Shown in pieces: positions 30,802 to 40,562 of a stretch of 64,000 nucleotides of DNA. The stretch's first letter is position 1. Every line of letters starts with the position of its first letter. Source of the DNA: Shinisaurus crocodilurus (lineage: Eukaryota > Chordata > Lepidosauria > Squamata > Shinisauridae); contig CM037888.1 in the NCBI GenBank assembly GCA_021292165.1, positions 31,887,091-31,951,090 on the forward strand. Reading direction: 5' to 3'. The notes under the pieces are model-generated. The model saw nothing but the letters and a program-made list of their open reading frames with translations, did not search any database and was not told where the DNA came from. Made by a program: the position numbers and the translations under genes.

Positions 30802-31685
30802 GGGGGAAACAAGCCATTGTGTGTGCCAGATGCGTGCTGGATGGATTTCGCTAACTACCCACAAGCTGGACGTGGCTTGCTTTGTTGTCGCAACCTGGGC
30901 AGCATGGCTTGTTTGGGGTGGGCAGGAACCCTCAAACAACAGCCCATGGGTGACTGGGTTTGCACATCACACTAAGCCATGGAGGGGTTGTTGTCATGGG
31001 TGGCCACAGAGTGGCTTCACGTGACGTCCAAACCCGGGGCAGTTTTCCTCTTGTGGGTAGTTTTTGCGCAAACAAGTCGCCCGGAGAACCCGTGGCTTGT
31101 AGTAGGGCTGTTTAGGGGGGGGCTCGTCCTCAGGGTGGTTTACCATGACATCTGAGGACTCATCGTGAAAAACACAAGCAGTTCAGCAGTTTGTGCGAGC
31201 AACAAAAGATTGTGAAAAGATTAGTTTAATTGGAACTAAAAGATAGTCCGTGATCATCCTTGAGAAAGGCAACGGAACAAGAGGATCAAACCGGTTTCTT
31301 GTCAGAGGAAATAGTAAGTGGAGAAAACAAGTGTGGAGACAGAAAAATTAGGTCGTTGGAAGCCATCCCGAAAGAAGAAACAGAGGGAGGCTCATATTCA
31401 CTTTGTTGTAAATACAGCAAAGTCAGGACTATTTGGGCCGCCAAACCCCTGAAAGATAAGGGGACAGAAGGCGGTTACTAAAGAGGAAATGTATACTCCG
31501 TTGATTTGATTTATATTTGAAACTATAGCGTGCTTATTGTCGAGAATTTAAATGTGTATGTAAAAACTTCTAAAGGGTGAAAAATAACAGTTTTTTGGTG
31601 AGTGATTCTGAGTAAGTTTGATCACGGCGGCTTTTGCTTTTTTCTAACACAGTGACGTCTAAACCCAGCAGGATGATTTATTCGT
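30802..31685. other. GGGTTCGCAC-type element remnants and unannotated sequence
   Basis: 30860-31150 contains repeated 'GTGGCTTG', 'GACTGGGTTTGCACATCACA' and 'GTGACGTCCAAACCCGGGGC' segments in opposite orientations, like the inverted-repeat family seen at 60700 and 22440. From 31150 to 31685 nothing is recognised. Confidence 0.4.
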
Positions 31686-31693
31686 TGGTTGTG

Positions 31694-31828
31694 CAGTGTT
31701 CTCCAACTGTGGGTCCCCAGATGTTTTTGGCCTACAACTCCCAGCATGCCCCAGCCAGCATAGCTGGCTGGGGCATGCTGGGAGTTGTAGGCCAAAAACA
31801 TCTGGGGACCCACAGTTGGAGAACACTG
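31694..31828. mobile_element. 135-bp palindromic hAT MITE
   Basis: 'CAGTGTTCTCCAACTGTGGG' and exact complement. Both arms carry the same CTGTGGG variant in place of CTTGGG, so the hairpin is perfect there. No matching 8-bp flanks remain. Confidence 0.94.
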
Positions 31829-32422
31829 GGCTAGAGAGACGGCCAGCAAGACCAACGAAAACCCCTTCCACTTCTTGCGATCCTGCTAGATCCTTGCGAT
31901 CCTGCTGCCTCCATTTTCTCTCATTGCTCCTCAGTCTCAGGAAGGATTTTTAATTTAACAACAACAACAACAATTCCCCCCCCTCCTCCACAGGAATCAT
32001 GAAGAAAGGACAGTGGAGAGCGTCCTGAACACGTTTGTAATGTTTTCCCTCACTCCTGCACAAGTGCGCAGGAGCGAATGACCGCCGCTAGGAATTTTGC
32101 ACAATTCATTTCCCCTCCCGTTTTATGGTTCTGGCATGAATTTTGCGTAATTTCCCCCTCTGTTTCTACTGCCCTGACACGAATTTTGTATAATTTTTTT
32201 ACAATCCCGCCCACCGCTGCTCTGTAACTCTCGTGTATATCTGACAGCCAGCCAGCCACGGAGTCCGGTGGAAGGGAAACGACAAAAGCGGCTGGCGACT
32301 GTACGGGAGAAGGCACTTTGGGGGCAGGCAGGGGTGCTCACTTCAGTGTAATGTGAAGCAGCCTTTAACAATAAAAGGTGTTCAGTGGCAAGGGAAGCGC
32401 CAAGGTGGAGGATTGATAGATA
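31829..32422. other. Unannotated sequence
   Basis: Contains a short AAC repeat (31960-31975) and 'CAGCCAGCCAGCCACGG'. No gene is recognised. Confidence 0.35.
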
Positions 32423-32549
32423 GATTCATAGATCATAGAGCTGGAAGGAGCCTACAAGGCTATCGAGTCCAACCCCCTGCTCAATGCAGGAAACTAGAGG
32501 AGAGGTCTCCCATCCAAGTAATCACCAGGCCTGACCCTGCTTCGCTTTG
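32423..32549 (-). mobile_element. 5S rRNA-derived SINE with CR1 tail (5'-truncated)
   Basis: On the minus strand: 'GCAGGGTCAGGCCTGGTGAT' and 'TACTTGGATGGGAGACC', the 5S rRNA internal promoter region, followed by 'TTGGACTCGATAGCCTTGTA' and ATGATCTATGAA, a CR1-like 3' end. It is flanked by GATA repeats (32411-32424 and 32548-32569), which may have been duplicated or expanded on insertion. Confidence 0.85.
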
Positions 32550-32955
32550 ATAGATAGATAGATAGATAGGATTACATCTACAAGGACCTTGACAAGACAG
32601 GGAGACAAGTATGCTTGGCTAAACGGGGGGGGGGGGGGCAGACGGTCTTACGCTCTTGCAAGAAAAGAAAAAAAAAGCTTGCGAACGCATTCCCATGTCC
32701 ATAAAGGCTTTATTTTTATTTTTTTTTCCTTTTTGCGATCTGGTGCCGGATGGGTGAGTTTCCCTCGTCAGCCAGCAACCGCAGTGGACCGATTGCAGAA
32801 AGGGTGTTGACGTAGGGGACGAGGAAACGAGGATTTCTGCCGCAAAGCCCCCTGGGATACTTGCCAACGGCGGCCAGGAAGACGGAGAGGGACCGAAGGA
32901 GAAACAAGCCCCGGGAAGCCACCAAGCAGGTGATCGTCTGTCAGGAGTAAAGGAC
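32550..32955. other. Unannotated sequence
   Basis: Starts with GATA units, then a G-run (32625-32637) and unclassified sequence. No element or gene could be supported. Confidence 0.35.
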
Positions 32956-32960
32956 AAGCC

Positions 32961-33499
32961 TGTTGGGTTTTGCATAGGCAGAACGAGATTACCACCTGAC
33001 ATCAGGATTATCACCTGACCTGGTGGGTGTCTCTTGAGTTCAAGTATACAAGGTCTCTAGTCACGAGACATAGTCTCGAGGTGATATGACTCAGCAACCT
33101 TGGACAGGTTTTGGGATCAACATGTTGATGAATAGGTTATACAACTGGGGTGAGTAATATCCTATTTATAGGTACAGGGTCTCCAGTATAAAGCTAACAC
33201 ACTTGCTGATAGCTTCATTCTACTACTTGCTTGCTTGCTTGCTAGCTAGCTCGTCTCACTGGACTTGTCTTGTTTGGACTTCACTTCATCTAGCCTTACC
33301 ACTGGGGTATTGGATTTGAGTCTGCAATGATGTAGTGAGTAGAGATGCATTGATTGCCTTAATCCCATGTAATTGGGTCTTACAAATAAACTCTTTAATC
33401 TTTATTAACTGCTGTTATCTCCTCCTTCCGCCTGCGTGACTGGGACTGAGGGTCATTGGCTAGGGGAGCTTTTGAACCCGGGTCAGTCCAGCTCTCACA
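32961..33499 (+). mobile_element. Solo LTR (539 bp)
   Basis: Begins TGTTGGG and ends CTCTCACA (TG...CA), flanked by the 5-bp duplication AAGCC (32956-32960 and 33500-33504). A TATA box 'TATAAAG' lies at 33187-33193 and a polyadenylation signal AATAAA at 33385-33390, in LTR order. No internal region follows, so the provirus has been lost by recombination between LTRs. Family (retroviral or gypsy) cannot be told from the LTR alone. Confidence 0.82.
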
Positions 33500-33504
33500 A
33501 AGCC

Positions 33505-33853
33505 ACCCACCCACCCACCCACCGTGGCTTCTTCTCAGGGTGGGTTAGCGTGACGTGCGAATGCGCTCGGCGCATTCAGCTTCCTACGTTCCCATTTCTA
33601 AACGTACATCTATGCATATAAACTAGCACATGCACATTTTATGCAAATATGTGTCCCCATTTGTCCTCTTCTTTGGTGATGCCTTTCCTCTTTTTTTGGC
33701 AATGTCGGAGCGATCGCCCGGCTTCTCCTGGTCACACCGTGACTCCTCCAGCCCAGAATTGCTTGCGTGCTCCAACTGGCCGTGCCTCTCCGAGTCTCAA
33801 GGAATAAACTTTTTTCCCATCACCTTTTAAACTCAAGCTGCCGTGGACTGAAC
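33505..33853. other. Unannotated sequence
   Basis: A CCCA repeat lies at 33503-33523. The remainder is unique-looking with 'TTATGCAAATATG' (octamer-like). No gene is supported. Confidence 0.35.
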
Positions 33854-34180
33854 TGGGATTGAACCTAGGACTTTCCGCATGCAAAGCATGTGATCTCAAG
33901 TTACAGGAACCTAGATTCCACCTAAACATCAGGAAAAATTTCTTGACTGTCAGAGCAATAAGACAATGGAATCAACTACCTAGGGAGGTCGTGGGCTCTC
34001 CCACTCTGGAGGCATTCAAGGTGCAGCTGAATGGCCATCTGTCAGGGATGCTTTGACCTGGATTCCTGCATTGAGCAGGGGGTTGGACTCGATGGCCTGG
34101 TAGGCCCCTTCCAACTCTACTTTTCTATGATTCTATGATTCTATGATCTGCCACTGAGCGCTAGCCCGTCCGTGTCAGTT
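33854..34180 (-). mobile_element. tRNA-derived SINE split by a CR1 insertion
   Basis: 'GGGATTGAACCTAGGACTTT' and 'CCGCATGCAAAGCATGTGAT' (33854-33895) continue as 'GATCTGCCACTGAGCGCTAG' at 34145-34165, which is the tRNA-like head of the SINE seen at 2514 read on the minus strand. The CR1 piece at 33896-34147 lies between the two parts. Confidence 0.7.
33896..34147 (+). mobile_element. CR1 LINE 3' end nested in a SINE
   Basis: Begins 'CTCAAGTTACAGGAACCTAG' and ends with three ATTCTATG units. It encodes the last 50 or so codons of CR1 ORF2 in frame. Same family as 23655-25905. Confidence 0.92.
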
Positions 34181-34377
34181 ATTTGGTGGCCTCCATCGCC
34201 CCTGGCCGCCTCAAGGCATTCCCCCGCCACGTGTTCCACGCCACAATCTAGGACCCCACTGCTTCATCAGCACCCCTAAAAATATTACCACTCCAGTCAA
34301 ATGCTAAGGTCTCTTTGGCCAACTCTGCATGCATTCCATTACTACTACAAGCCCGTTCCCCTCCTGCACTACCCCCA
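34181..34377. other. Unannotated sequence
   Basis: Short unique interval before the TA-flanked MITE. Confidence 0.35.
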
Positions 34378-34381
34378 TATA

Positions 34382-34549
34382 CCGTATTTTCCCGTCTATA
34401 AGACGCCCCCATGTATAAGACGCCCCCCACTGGGCAGTTTTGCAACCGCACGGTTCTCTCCTTGGCTTACTTCCGTGTATAAGACGACCTTCAATTTTTA
34501 GGCTAGCGATTTTAGGAAAAAGTATAGTCTTATACATGGAAAAATACTG
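34382..34549. mobile_element. Mariner-like MITE (168 bp, TATAAGACG ends)
   Basis: Left 'CCGTATTTTCCCGTCTATAA' and right 'TTATACATGGAAAAATACTG' are inverted repeats. TA flanks on both sides (34380-34381, 34550-34551). GTATAAGACG motifs recur inside. Confidence 0.8.
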
Positions 34550-34626
34550 TATCTGCACTTTCCCCTGATTCATTGTCTCCTGGATGTGTCGGAGCCTTGA
34601 CCAGGCCTGCAATGTGTGATCATGTA

Positions 34627-34870
34627 CAGTCATACCTTGGATTGCAAGTAACTTGGTTTGAGAGCGTTTTGCAAGACAAGCAAATTTTTAAATATTTATT
34701 TATTTATTTGATATACAAGCGACGTCTTGCAATACAAGTACTGTAGTACGGCTTAAATTAAAAATCTCTGTACAAATTTTTTTGGGGGGGATTTCGTTTT
34801 GATAGAAGAGTGTTTTGGATTACAAGCACGTTTCCGGAACAAATTATGCTCTCAATCCAAGGCATGACTG
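34627..34870 (+). mobile_element. Mariner/Tigger-like MITE (244 bp)
   Basis: Second copy of 10684-10934: ends 'CAGTCATACCTTGGATTGCA' and 'CCAAGGCATGACTG', TA on both sides (34625-34626, 34871-34872). Only small differences from the first copy. Confidence 0.9.
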
Positions 34871-34962
34871 TACATAAAAAGGGAAAGGGAGGTTGCTGAG
34901 GGCCTTTGATCCTCCCTTTCATCAAACTTTCTTTTCTTCCTTTCTCCTGTGGATGTGTGCTT

Positions 34963-35369
34963 GAGAGTCAAACTGCACGTTACATTAAAATGCTGGTTAA
35001 CTATGCTTAGAACTAACCATGGGGTTTTCTACTTGAGGCATTTATCATGTGTTTGTTGTTCCCTACTCTCAGTTGTTTATGGGTTCTTTAGACAATGTCG
35101 TGACCCTTCAGTTTCACTTCTCTGTCTAAAGAGCACTTTCGGCAAGCTTATTTAGAGCAGGAGAAATGCAGCATTTAATTGTAAAAGCAAAAGAAAACAC
35201 TTTTTCCACTTGTGCATTTGCACTATTCCACTATACCACAGTGCCACCTAGAGGTTATGTAGCAGGCAAGCAGGAAAGGAAATGCTCTTCCTGTGGTTCT
35301 CGGATCTCAATTCTGCGACAAAATTGAAAGTAGATTCAGCAGTTAACAGCCTCGTGTAGAAAAGCTCCA
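34963..35369 (+). mobile_element. Unclassified interspersed repeat, copy 2
   Basis: Inverted relative to 18444-18795, with the same order of shared blocks. The right end 'CTCGTGTAGAAAAGCTCC' mirrors 'GAGCTTTTCTACACAAGG' of copy 1. Confidence 0.75.
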
Positions 35370-35392
35370 TGTCTCTTTCTGTACTGGCCTGC

Positions 35393-35626
35393 TTAGTTGC
35401 TGCGCTCATCAGGAGAGACCCTCCTGGTGGTACCCAAGATTTCGGAGGTCTGGAATAGGACCTTTAGTGTCGTAGCACCCATGCTCCGGAACTCCTTACC
35501 ACTACCAATTGGGCGGGTGCCGACCCCTTCTGGGTTTCTGGTACCTACTGAAACACACCTTTTCCAACAGGCATTCTCAGGAGGTGAATGTTGTCCTCTG
35601 TGTATGAAGACTTGTTTTTGTACATT
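35393..35626 (+). mobile_element. L2-type LINE 3' coding end
   Basis: 'CATGCTCCGGAACTCCTTAC', 'CCTACTGAAACACACCTTTT' and 'CCAACAGGCATTCTCAGGAG' encode a C-terminus of the pattern RNSLP...V(P/S)T..THLFQQAF, the end of L2-clade LINE ORF2. Compare 39380-39720. Confidence 0.65.
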
Positions 35627-35634
35627 GATTAGAC

Positions 35635-35774
35635 CAGGGCTCTCCCACCTTGGGTCCCCAGATGTTGCTGGACTACAGCTCCCAGAATCCCTTGTCATTA
35701 GCCATGCTGGCTGGCTGGGTATGCTGGGAGCTGTAGGCCAGCAACAGCTGGGGACCCAAGGTGGGAGAGCCCTG
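35635..35774. mobile_element. hAT palindromic MITE, GGGCTCTCC subfamily
   Basis: Ends 'CAGGGCTCTCCCACCTTGGG' and its complement; 140 bp. Flanked by a perfect 8-bp duplication GATTAGAC (35627-35634 and 35775-35782). Sister of 11804-11939. Confidence 0.95.
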
Positions 35775-35827
35775 GATTAGACATTTTTTTCATGTCAGTG
35801 ATTCATAAATGTCATTAGATGATGGTG

Positions 35828-35842
35828 GATTGATAGATAGAT

Positions 35843-35893
<51 letters not shown>
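35828..35893. repeat. (GATA)n microsatellite
   Basis: About 15 GATA units with one ATGATAG interruption near the start. The plus-strand GATA array may bind GATA factors or vary in length between individuals. Confidence 0.97.
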
Positions 35894-35896
<3 letters not shown>

Positions 35897-36637
35897 AAGA
35901 AAAAAATAGCTCTGTGGGCCCCTGATCCAGATTTGGAATGCCTCTTGGATCATGGGTGGAGGTTCCCTCCCACTTCTTCTGGTGCTGTTTTCCCACTGAA
36001 AATCATCCCCCACACACACACATTACGGACGCACGCACACAGCTGCTATTTGCCCCCAAAGGTGCTAGAGGTAGGAGAAAGTGTGACAAGGTCAAGTGGC
36101 AACCCTTGACAGCAATTCACGGGGGGTGCTGGCTGCTGTACCACAGAGTCAACCAGACATAAAGGAACACCACAAGTGTGCATTTTTGCCTTTGATAATC
36201 TGCCCTCCAAGGCATTTTTGAAACATTACGAGAAGAACAGCTGCTGTCAGTTTAAAATGCAAATTTAATTTTCTTGTCTCAACGATCAATCGGAGATTGC
36301 CTCAAGCCTCAAGACTTGGGAAAATCTTGCAAAGGTTCAGGCTTACAACTTCAAACACCAGCCCAATATTTACGTGTAGCAATAGGTTGATCTCAGAGCT
36401 TATGAAACTAACTGTTTTGTCGCACTCAGAGTATTCTTCTTGCAGGCAAGCATTGCAACTGGTGTTCTCTTGGCCAACTGGAGCAATATTTTCGTGGAGG
36501 AAGTACTAGAACTAAACAGACAGGAACAGACAGGAAGTGAGTAGCAGTAGAACAGGGTGAAGCTCCACCAGAACATGGAATCCTTGTTGAACTTGGAATT
36601 CCGGTCTAACGTTATAGGAGTTTCAGCAAAGAATTAT
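35894..36637. other. Unannotated sequence
   Basis: No element or gene recognised. A short CA tract lies near 36011-36022. Confidence 0.35.
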
Positions 36638-36735
36638 TATTTATTTATTTATTATATTTATACCCCGCCTTTTTTCCTGCAAGGAGCCCATGATCCTCCT
36701 CCTCCTCTCCATTTTATCCTCACAACACTGATCTT
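36638..36735 (-). mobile_element. Sauria-type SINE, 3' part
   Basis: 'TTATTTATTTATTATATTTA', 'TACCCCGCCTTTTTTCCTGC' and 'CATTTTATCCTCACAACA' are the 3' half of the SINE (compare 45372-45490), read on the minus strand. The tRNA-like head is missing. Confidence 0.85.
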
Positions 36736-37049
36736 AAGATTTCTATTATCCCTACCTTATGCTTCTTTGGCCAAATATAAAGCACAGCTTCCCACACAGG
36801 TTGCTTCAATAAACGAAGTAAAAGTTTATTTTAAAATACAACAATTTCTTGAAGTAAGTTTCATACGTACGTTTCAGTCAACATTAATTTACTATCCTAT
36901 TCTACTTCCAATCCGCCCTCAACAACTGCTCCCAAAATATTAATCCCTGCACCCACTAGCTAATCTCCTAACAATCCTAATCCAATCTCTCAACCCTCCC
37001 TCCAGTCAACTCCACTCTCTTCACTCAACTCCTCACTCACTCTCTCACA

Positions 37050-37111
<62 letters not shown>

Positions 37112-37430
37112 CTCACTCACTCACTCACTCACTCACTCTCTCAACTCCACTCCAAACAGCACCACCCACAGCTTATATAACACAGGCTTTACCCCCCCCT
37201 TCTCACTCTCTCAGCCAATCATCTCACATATGCAAATACACCATTCTTCCTGCCCATCATTTCTCACTCACCCTAGACTTACCTAACATTGAATACAGAG
37301 ATGCAACAGGAATACATACTTATAACCATAGACTCAATACAAAAACACATTATGGTACTTACCATATATACAGTTTAATTTACCCACAGTAACATAACAT
37401 CACCACCACCCTGCCAGGAATGGAAATTCT
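36736..37430. repeat. Simple (ACTCTC)n / (ACTC)n repeat within unannotated sequence
   Basis: A tract of CACTCT hexamers then CACT tetramers covers about 37035-37142. The surroundings are C/T-rich and AT-rich with no gene. Confidence 0.85.
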
Positions 37431-37590
37431 TCCCCACTATTTGCATGTTAATTGCACTTTTAATTTCTTTGTTTTATTGTTATGTATTTAATTCATATTT
37501 TCTCTTTAATCTAGATTTTATTGTTAGCCGCCCTGAGCACCACTTTCTGCCGGAAAGGCATGATACAAAATAAATAAATGAATAAGTGTT
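37431..37590 (+). mobile_element. L2-type LINE 3' tail
   Basis: 'TTGTTAGCCGCCCTGAGCAC' followed by 'GGCATGATACAAAATAAATA' is the usual end of an L2-like LINE: CCGCCCTGAG, short stem, AAATAAATAA tail. No coding part remains. Confidence 0.65.
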
Positions 37591-37878
37591 TGGGCAGTGT
37601 GAGAATGAACTCAATAGGAGTACTTGGGTGGTCATGTGCCCTCTGTGTGAAGGGCTGCGAGAGGACAGTCCTCTGTCTGAAAGTGTCCTCTGTTTGAAGG
37701 GCTATGCGGTTTAGAGATAAACCAAAACAACCAAAAAAGGATAGCTGGATCTTGATGTTGCCCATCCACAGCTAGTAGCACCTGAACAGCAGACTGAGCG
37801 GCGGTCACCTGGTCACAGGAGGTCACCTGGTCACAGTCCTCCCACTGTGGGAAGAGGTATTGTATTTCTACTTAAGGG
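37591..37878. other. Unannotated sequence
   Basis: Unique-looking, with a direct repeat 'GGTCACCTGGTCACAG' near 37803-37830. Confidence 0.35.
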
Positions 37879-38158
37879 TGCAGTCCTATCTATGTCTAGA
37901 CAGGAAGAAGTCTGACATCTTCCAGCATTCTCCAGCCCAGTGCTTTTTTTCTGGAGAAAAGGGTACCGGAACTCTTGGATTACATTTCCTCGGGAGTAGA
38001 TGGCGATTAAATTGTAATGCAATTAATAGAAGAAAAGGTGCTGGAACTCAGTTCCGGTGAGTTCCACCAGAAAAAAAGCCCTGCTCCAGCCAATATAGCT
38101 GGCTGGAGAATGTTGGGAAGAGTAGGGCATTTTTCTGTCTAAACATGCATAGGATTGC
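37879..38158. mobile_element. Palindromic MITE (GCAGTCCTAT ends), split by a hAT insertion
   Basis: Left end 'TGCAGTCCTATCTATGTCTA', right end 'GTCTAAACATGCATAGGATTGC' in two overlapping parts, and stems 'CATTCTCCAGCC' / 'GGCTGGAGAATG'. It is the same family as 9961-10087. The element at 37938-38083 is inserted in it. Confidence 0.8.
37938..38083. mobile_element. hAT MITE (146 bp), nested
   Basis: Ends 'CAGTGCTTTTTTTCTGGAGA' and 'CCACCAGAAAAAAAGCCCTG' are inverted repeats. Flanked by a perfect 8-bp duplication CTCCAGCC (37930-37937 and 38084-38091). Confidence 0.94.
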
Positions 38159-38165
38159 TCAAGAG

Positions 38166-39005
38166 ACATAAGAACATAAGAAGAGTCGTGCTGGATCAGA
38201 CCAAGGTCCAGCTAGTCCAGCACTCTGTACACACAGTGGCCAACCAGCTGCCCACGGGATCCCACAAGCAGGACACGAGTGCAACAGCACCCTCCCGCCC
38301 ATGTTCCCCAGCATACTGCCTCTGATACTGGAGGTAGCATAATGATAGCCTTGTCCAATCCCTTTTTAAAGCCATCCAAATTGGTGGCCCTCACTACATC
38401 TTGTGGAAGTGAATTCCATAGTTTAACTATGCGTGGTGTAAAGAAGTCCTTCCTTTTATCTGTCCTGAATCTCTCACCAATCAGCTTCATGGGATGACCC
38501 CCTTTGGGTTCTGGAATTATGAGAGAGGGAGAAAAAATGTCTCCCTATCCACTTTCTCCACACATGCATCATTTTGTACCCCTCTATCATTTCTCCCCTC
38601 ACTTGCCATTTCTCTAAGCTAAACAGCCCCAGATGTTGTAACCTTTCCTCACAGGGGAATTGCTCCAGCTGTTTGATCATTTGTGTGAAGTGCCAAACTA
38701 TTTTTTCCTCTTCCAGACTATAGAGCAGTGTTCTCCAACCTTGGGTCCCCAGATGTTTTTGGCCTACAACTCCCAGCATGCCCCAGCCAGCATTGATTTT
38801 AGTTGCCCTTTTCTGCACTTTTTCCAACTCTACAATATTATTTTTTAGGTGCAGTTACCAGAACTGTACACAGTATTCCAAGCATGGTCACACCATAGAT
38901 TTGTATAAGGAGAGTATGACAATGGCAGTTTTATTTCTGATTCCTTCCCTTATTATGCCTAATGCGGAGTTTGCCTTTTGCACACTGGGTTGACATTTTC
39001 GTTGA
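38166..39005 (-). mobile_element. CR1/L3-like LINE 3' region
   Basis: Minus-strand translation at 38212-38490 gives 'ERFRTDKRKDFFTPRIVKLW' followed by NSLPQDVV, the C-terminus of CR1/L3-type ORF2. 38530-38720 and 38795-39000 give further RT C-terminal pieces in different frames ('PCEERLQHLGLFSLEK', 'QKANSALGIIREGIRNK'). The 3' end with CTTATGTTCTTATGT lies at 38168. It is frameshifted and old, and interrupted by a half MITE. Confidence 0.8.
38726..38794. mobile_element. Left half of the 135-bp hAT MITE
   Basis: 'CAGTGTTCTCCAACCTTGGG' to 'GCATGCCCCAGCCAGCAT', then the L3-like LINE resumes. One arm was deleted after insertion. Confidence 0.93.
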
Positions 39006-39379
39006 GCTGTCCACCACCACACTGAAATATATACCACAGGAAAAAAACCCCACAACATATTAAAAATGTCATGATAAAACTGGTCTGGAGAAATGCCGGA
39101 TACAACGGCAGTAATAGCGTGAGGAGGTCGGTTTGGGAGGTATGTGTCGTGTGACACACTCCAGTGAGCCAGGCATTACAATGATGATAAAAAATCCCTC
39201 GTGTAGATCCCCCATGGTTTTGAACGTTCACCATGGAAAAAGCTGCATGCATGGAATGAAGTGGTATAAATGGGAGTTGGTTCTGCTACGCTTTTCGCTC
39301 AGGTGTGCTAATTTAATGTATGCAGGGAGGTTTTGTTGTTTTACAGAAGGGAGCATTGAGATATGCATTCAAAACAGCC
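39006..39379. other. Unannotated sequence
   Basis: No element clearly recognised. Confidence 0.35.
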
Positions 39380-39721
39380 TGAAGTGTTGCACGGGGCCTT
39401 CTTGGTGGTGCCCCCCCCAATTGTGGAATGCTCTCCCCACTGAGGTCCACTTGGCACCAACATTATCATATTTTCAGCGCCAAGTTAAGACTTTCCTCTA
39501 CTCCCAGGCATATGATGGGGGACTTTTAATGTTAGTTGTTTGTTTGGTCCTGGTAAGTTATTGTTTAATTGCTCTGTGCTATCTAAATTGTTTTACATTT
39601 TTGTATATTAATGGTTTTATATTATGTTGTTTTTTAGGGCTTTAAATTTTGTGAACCGCCCAGAGAACTTTAGCTATTGGGTGGTATAGAAATGTAATTA
39701 ATTAATTAAATAATTAAATGA
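39380..39721 (+). mobile_element. L2-type LINE 3' end
   Basis: Encodes 'LWNALPTEVHLAPTLSYFQR' then QVKTFLYSQAY, an L2-clade ORF2 C-terminus, followed by an AT-rich 3' UTR and the tail 'GTGAACCGCCCAGAGAACTT', 'GGGTGGTATAGAAATGTAAT' and TTAATTAA units. Confidence 0.8.
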
Positions 39722-39989
39722 ATGCATGCACAATCCTATCACTTCAGCCTACAGCCACATTTTATAAATCAGCTCTGCCTCACTGCTCCTTTTTCTTCTC
39801 TTTACATTGAAAGTTTTGGAGAGAGCTGTGCCATTAACATTCATATTTCCTTCAGCTTTTTTTCTTTTTTTAAAAAAAAATATTGGCTCTTCTATCATGC
39901 CAACAAGCAACAGGCCCCAAAGGGAGAAGCCCCCCATTTTTAGAATCAAACTGGATGGTTCAGCTTCCCCCCCCCCCTTTCTAAGTGAT
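39722..39989. other. Unannotated sequence
   Basis: AT-rich, homopolymer runs at 39869-39878 and 39967-39977. Confidence 0.35.
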
Positions 39990-40450
39990 TCATTTATTTA
40001 CAGGAAGTGATTAATTAATAAAATTATTCTCTCTGCTTTTATTCTCCCCACTATTAATTTGTGTCGCAAAGACAACCCCGGCGAGTTAATCGTAGCCTGC
40101 TGACAATCGCTAGCAATCAATTTTCCACACCCGAGCGCTGTCGATGAATCACAGGGCCCTACCTGGTGGGAGAACCACCGCTGCTGCCACTGAGGCATTT
40201 AAGCGATAATCATGTAGAACGGGAAGAATATTAGGAGGGCCTTTCAGACAGGCCGGGAGATTGATAGGCGAACCAAAGGAAACGCATTAAACAATTTAAC
40301 TGTCTGGAAATCCACTATGATGAACATCCGGAGGTATCTTATTATCCGTTCAGTCTAGCTTGCCCTTAGTTAATTCTTAACACTTTTAATTTTGCTTAAC
40401 TTACCAATATATATTTATACGTAGCAGTTCCACCAAGGGCCATGTAGAGC
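39990..40450. other. Unique block, possible conserved non-coding element
   Basis: Repeat-free, with 'AGTGATTAATTAATAAAATT', 'GACAATCGCTAGCAATCAAT' and 'AAACAATTTAACTGTC'. Motif-rich and without coding potential; conservation untested. Confidence 0.4.
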
Positions 40451-40562
40451 TTTACCTACCAACTCCGAAGGCAGTAACTCAGCTGCCTTTGACTTTTGAT
40501 GGATTGGTGCTCACTGGAGAAAGCATCGTAAGGCCAGTGCTGCAAACTCTGTGCAATATGTA

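Noticed and set aside
32690..32955. Internal region of a provirus next to the solo LTR
   Set aside because: The 5-bp duplication directly flanks the LTR, so the neighbouring sequence is not part of the same provirus; no gag or pol motif is seen there.
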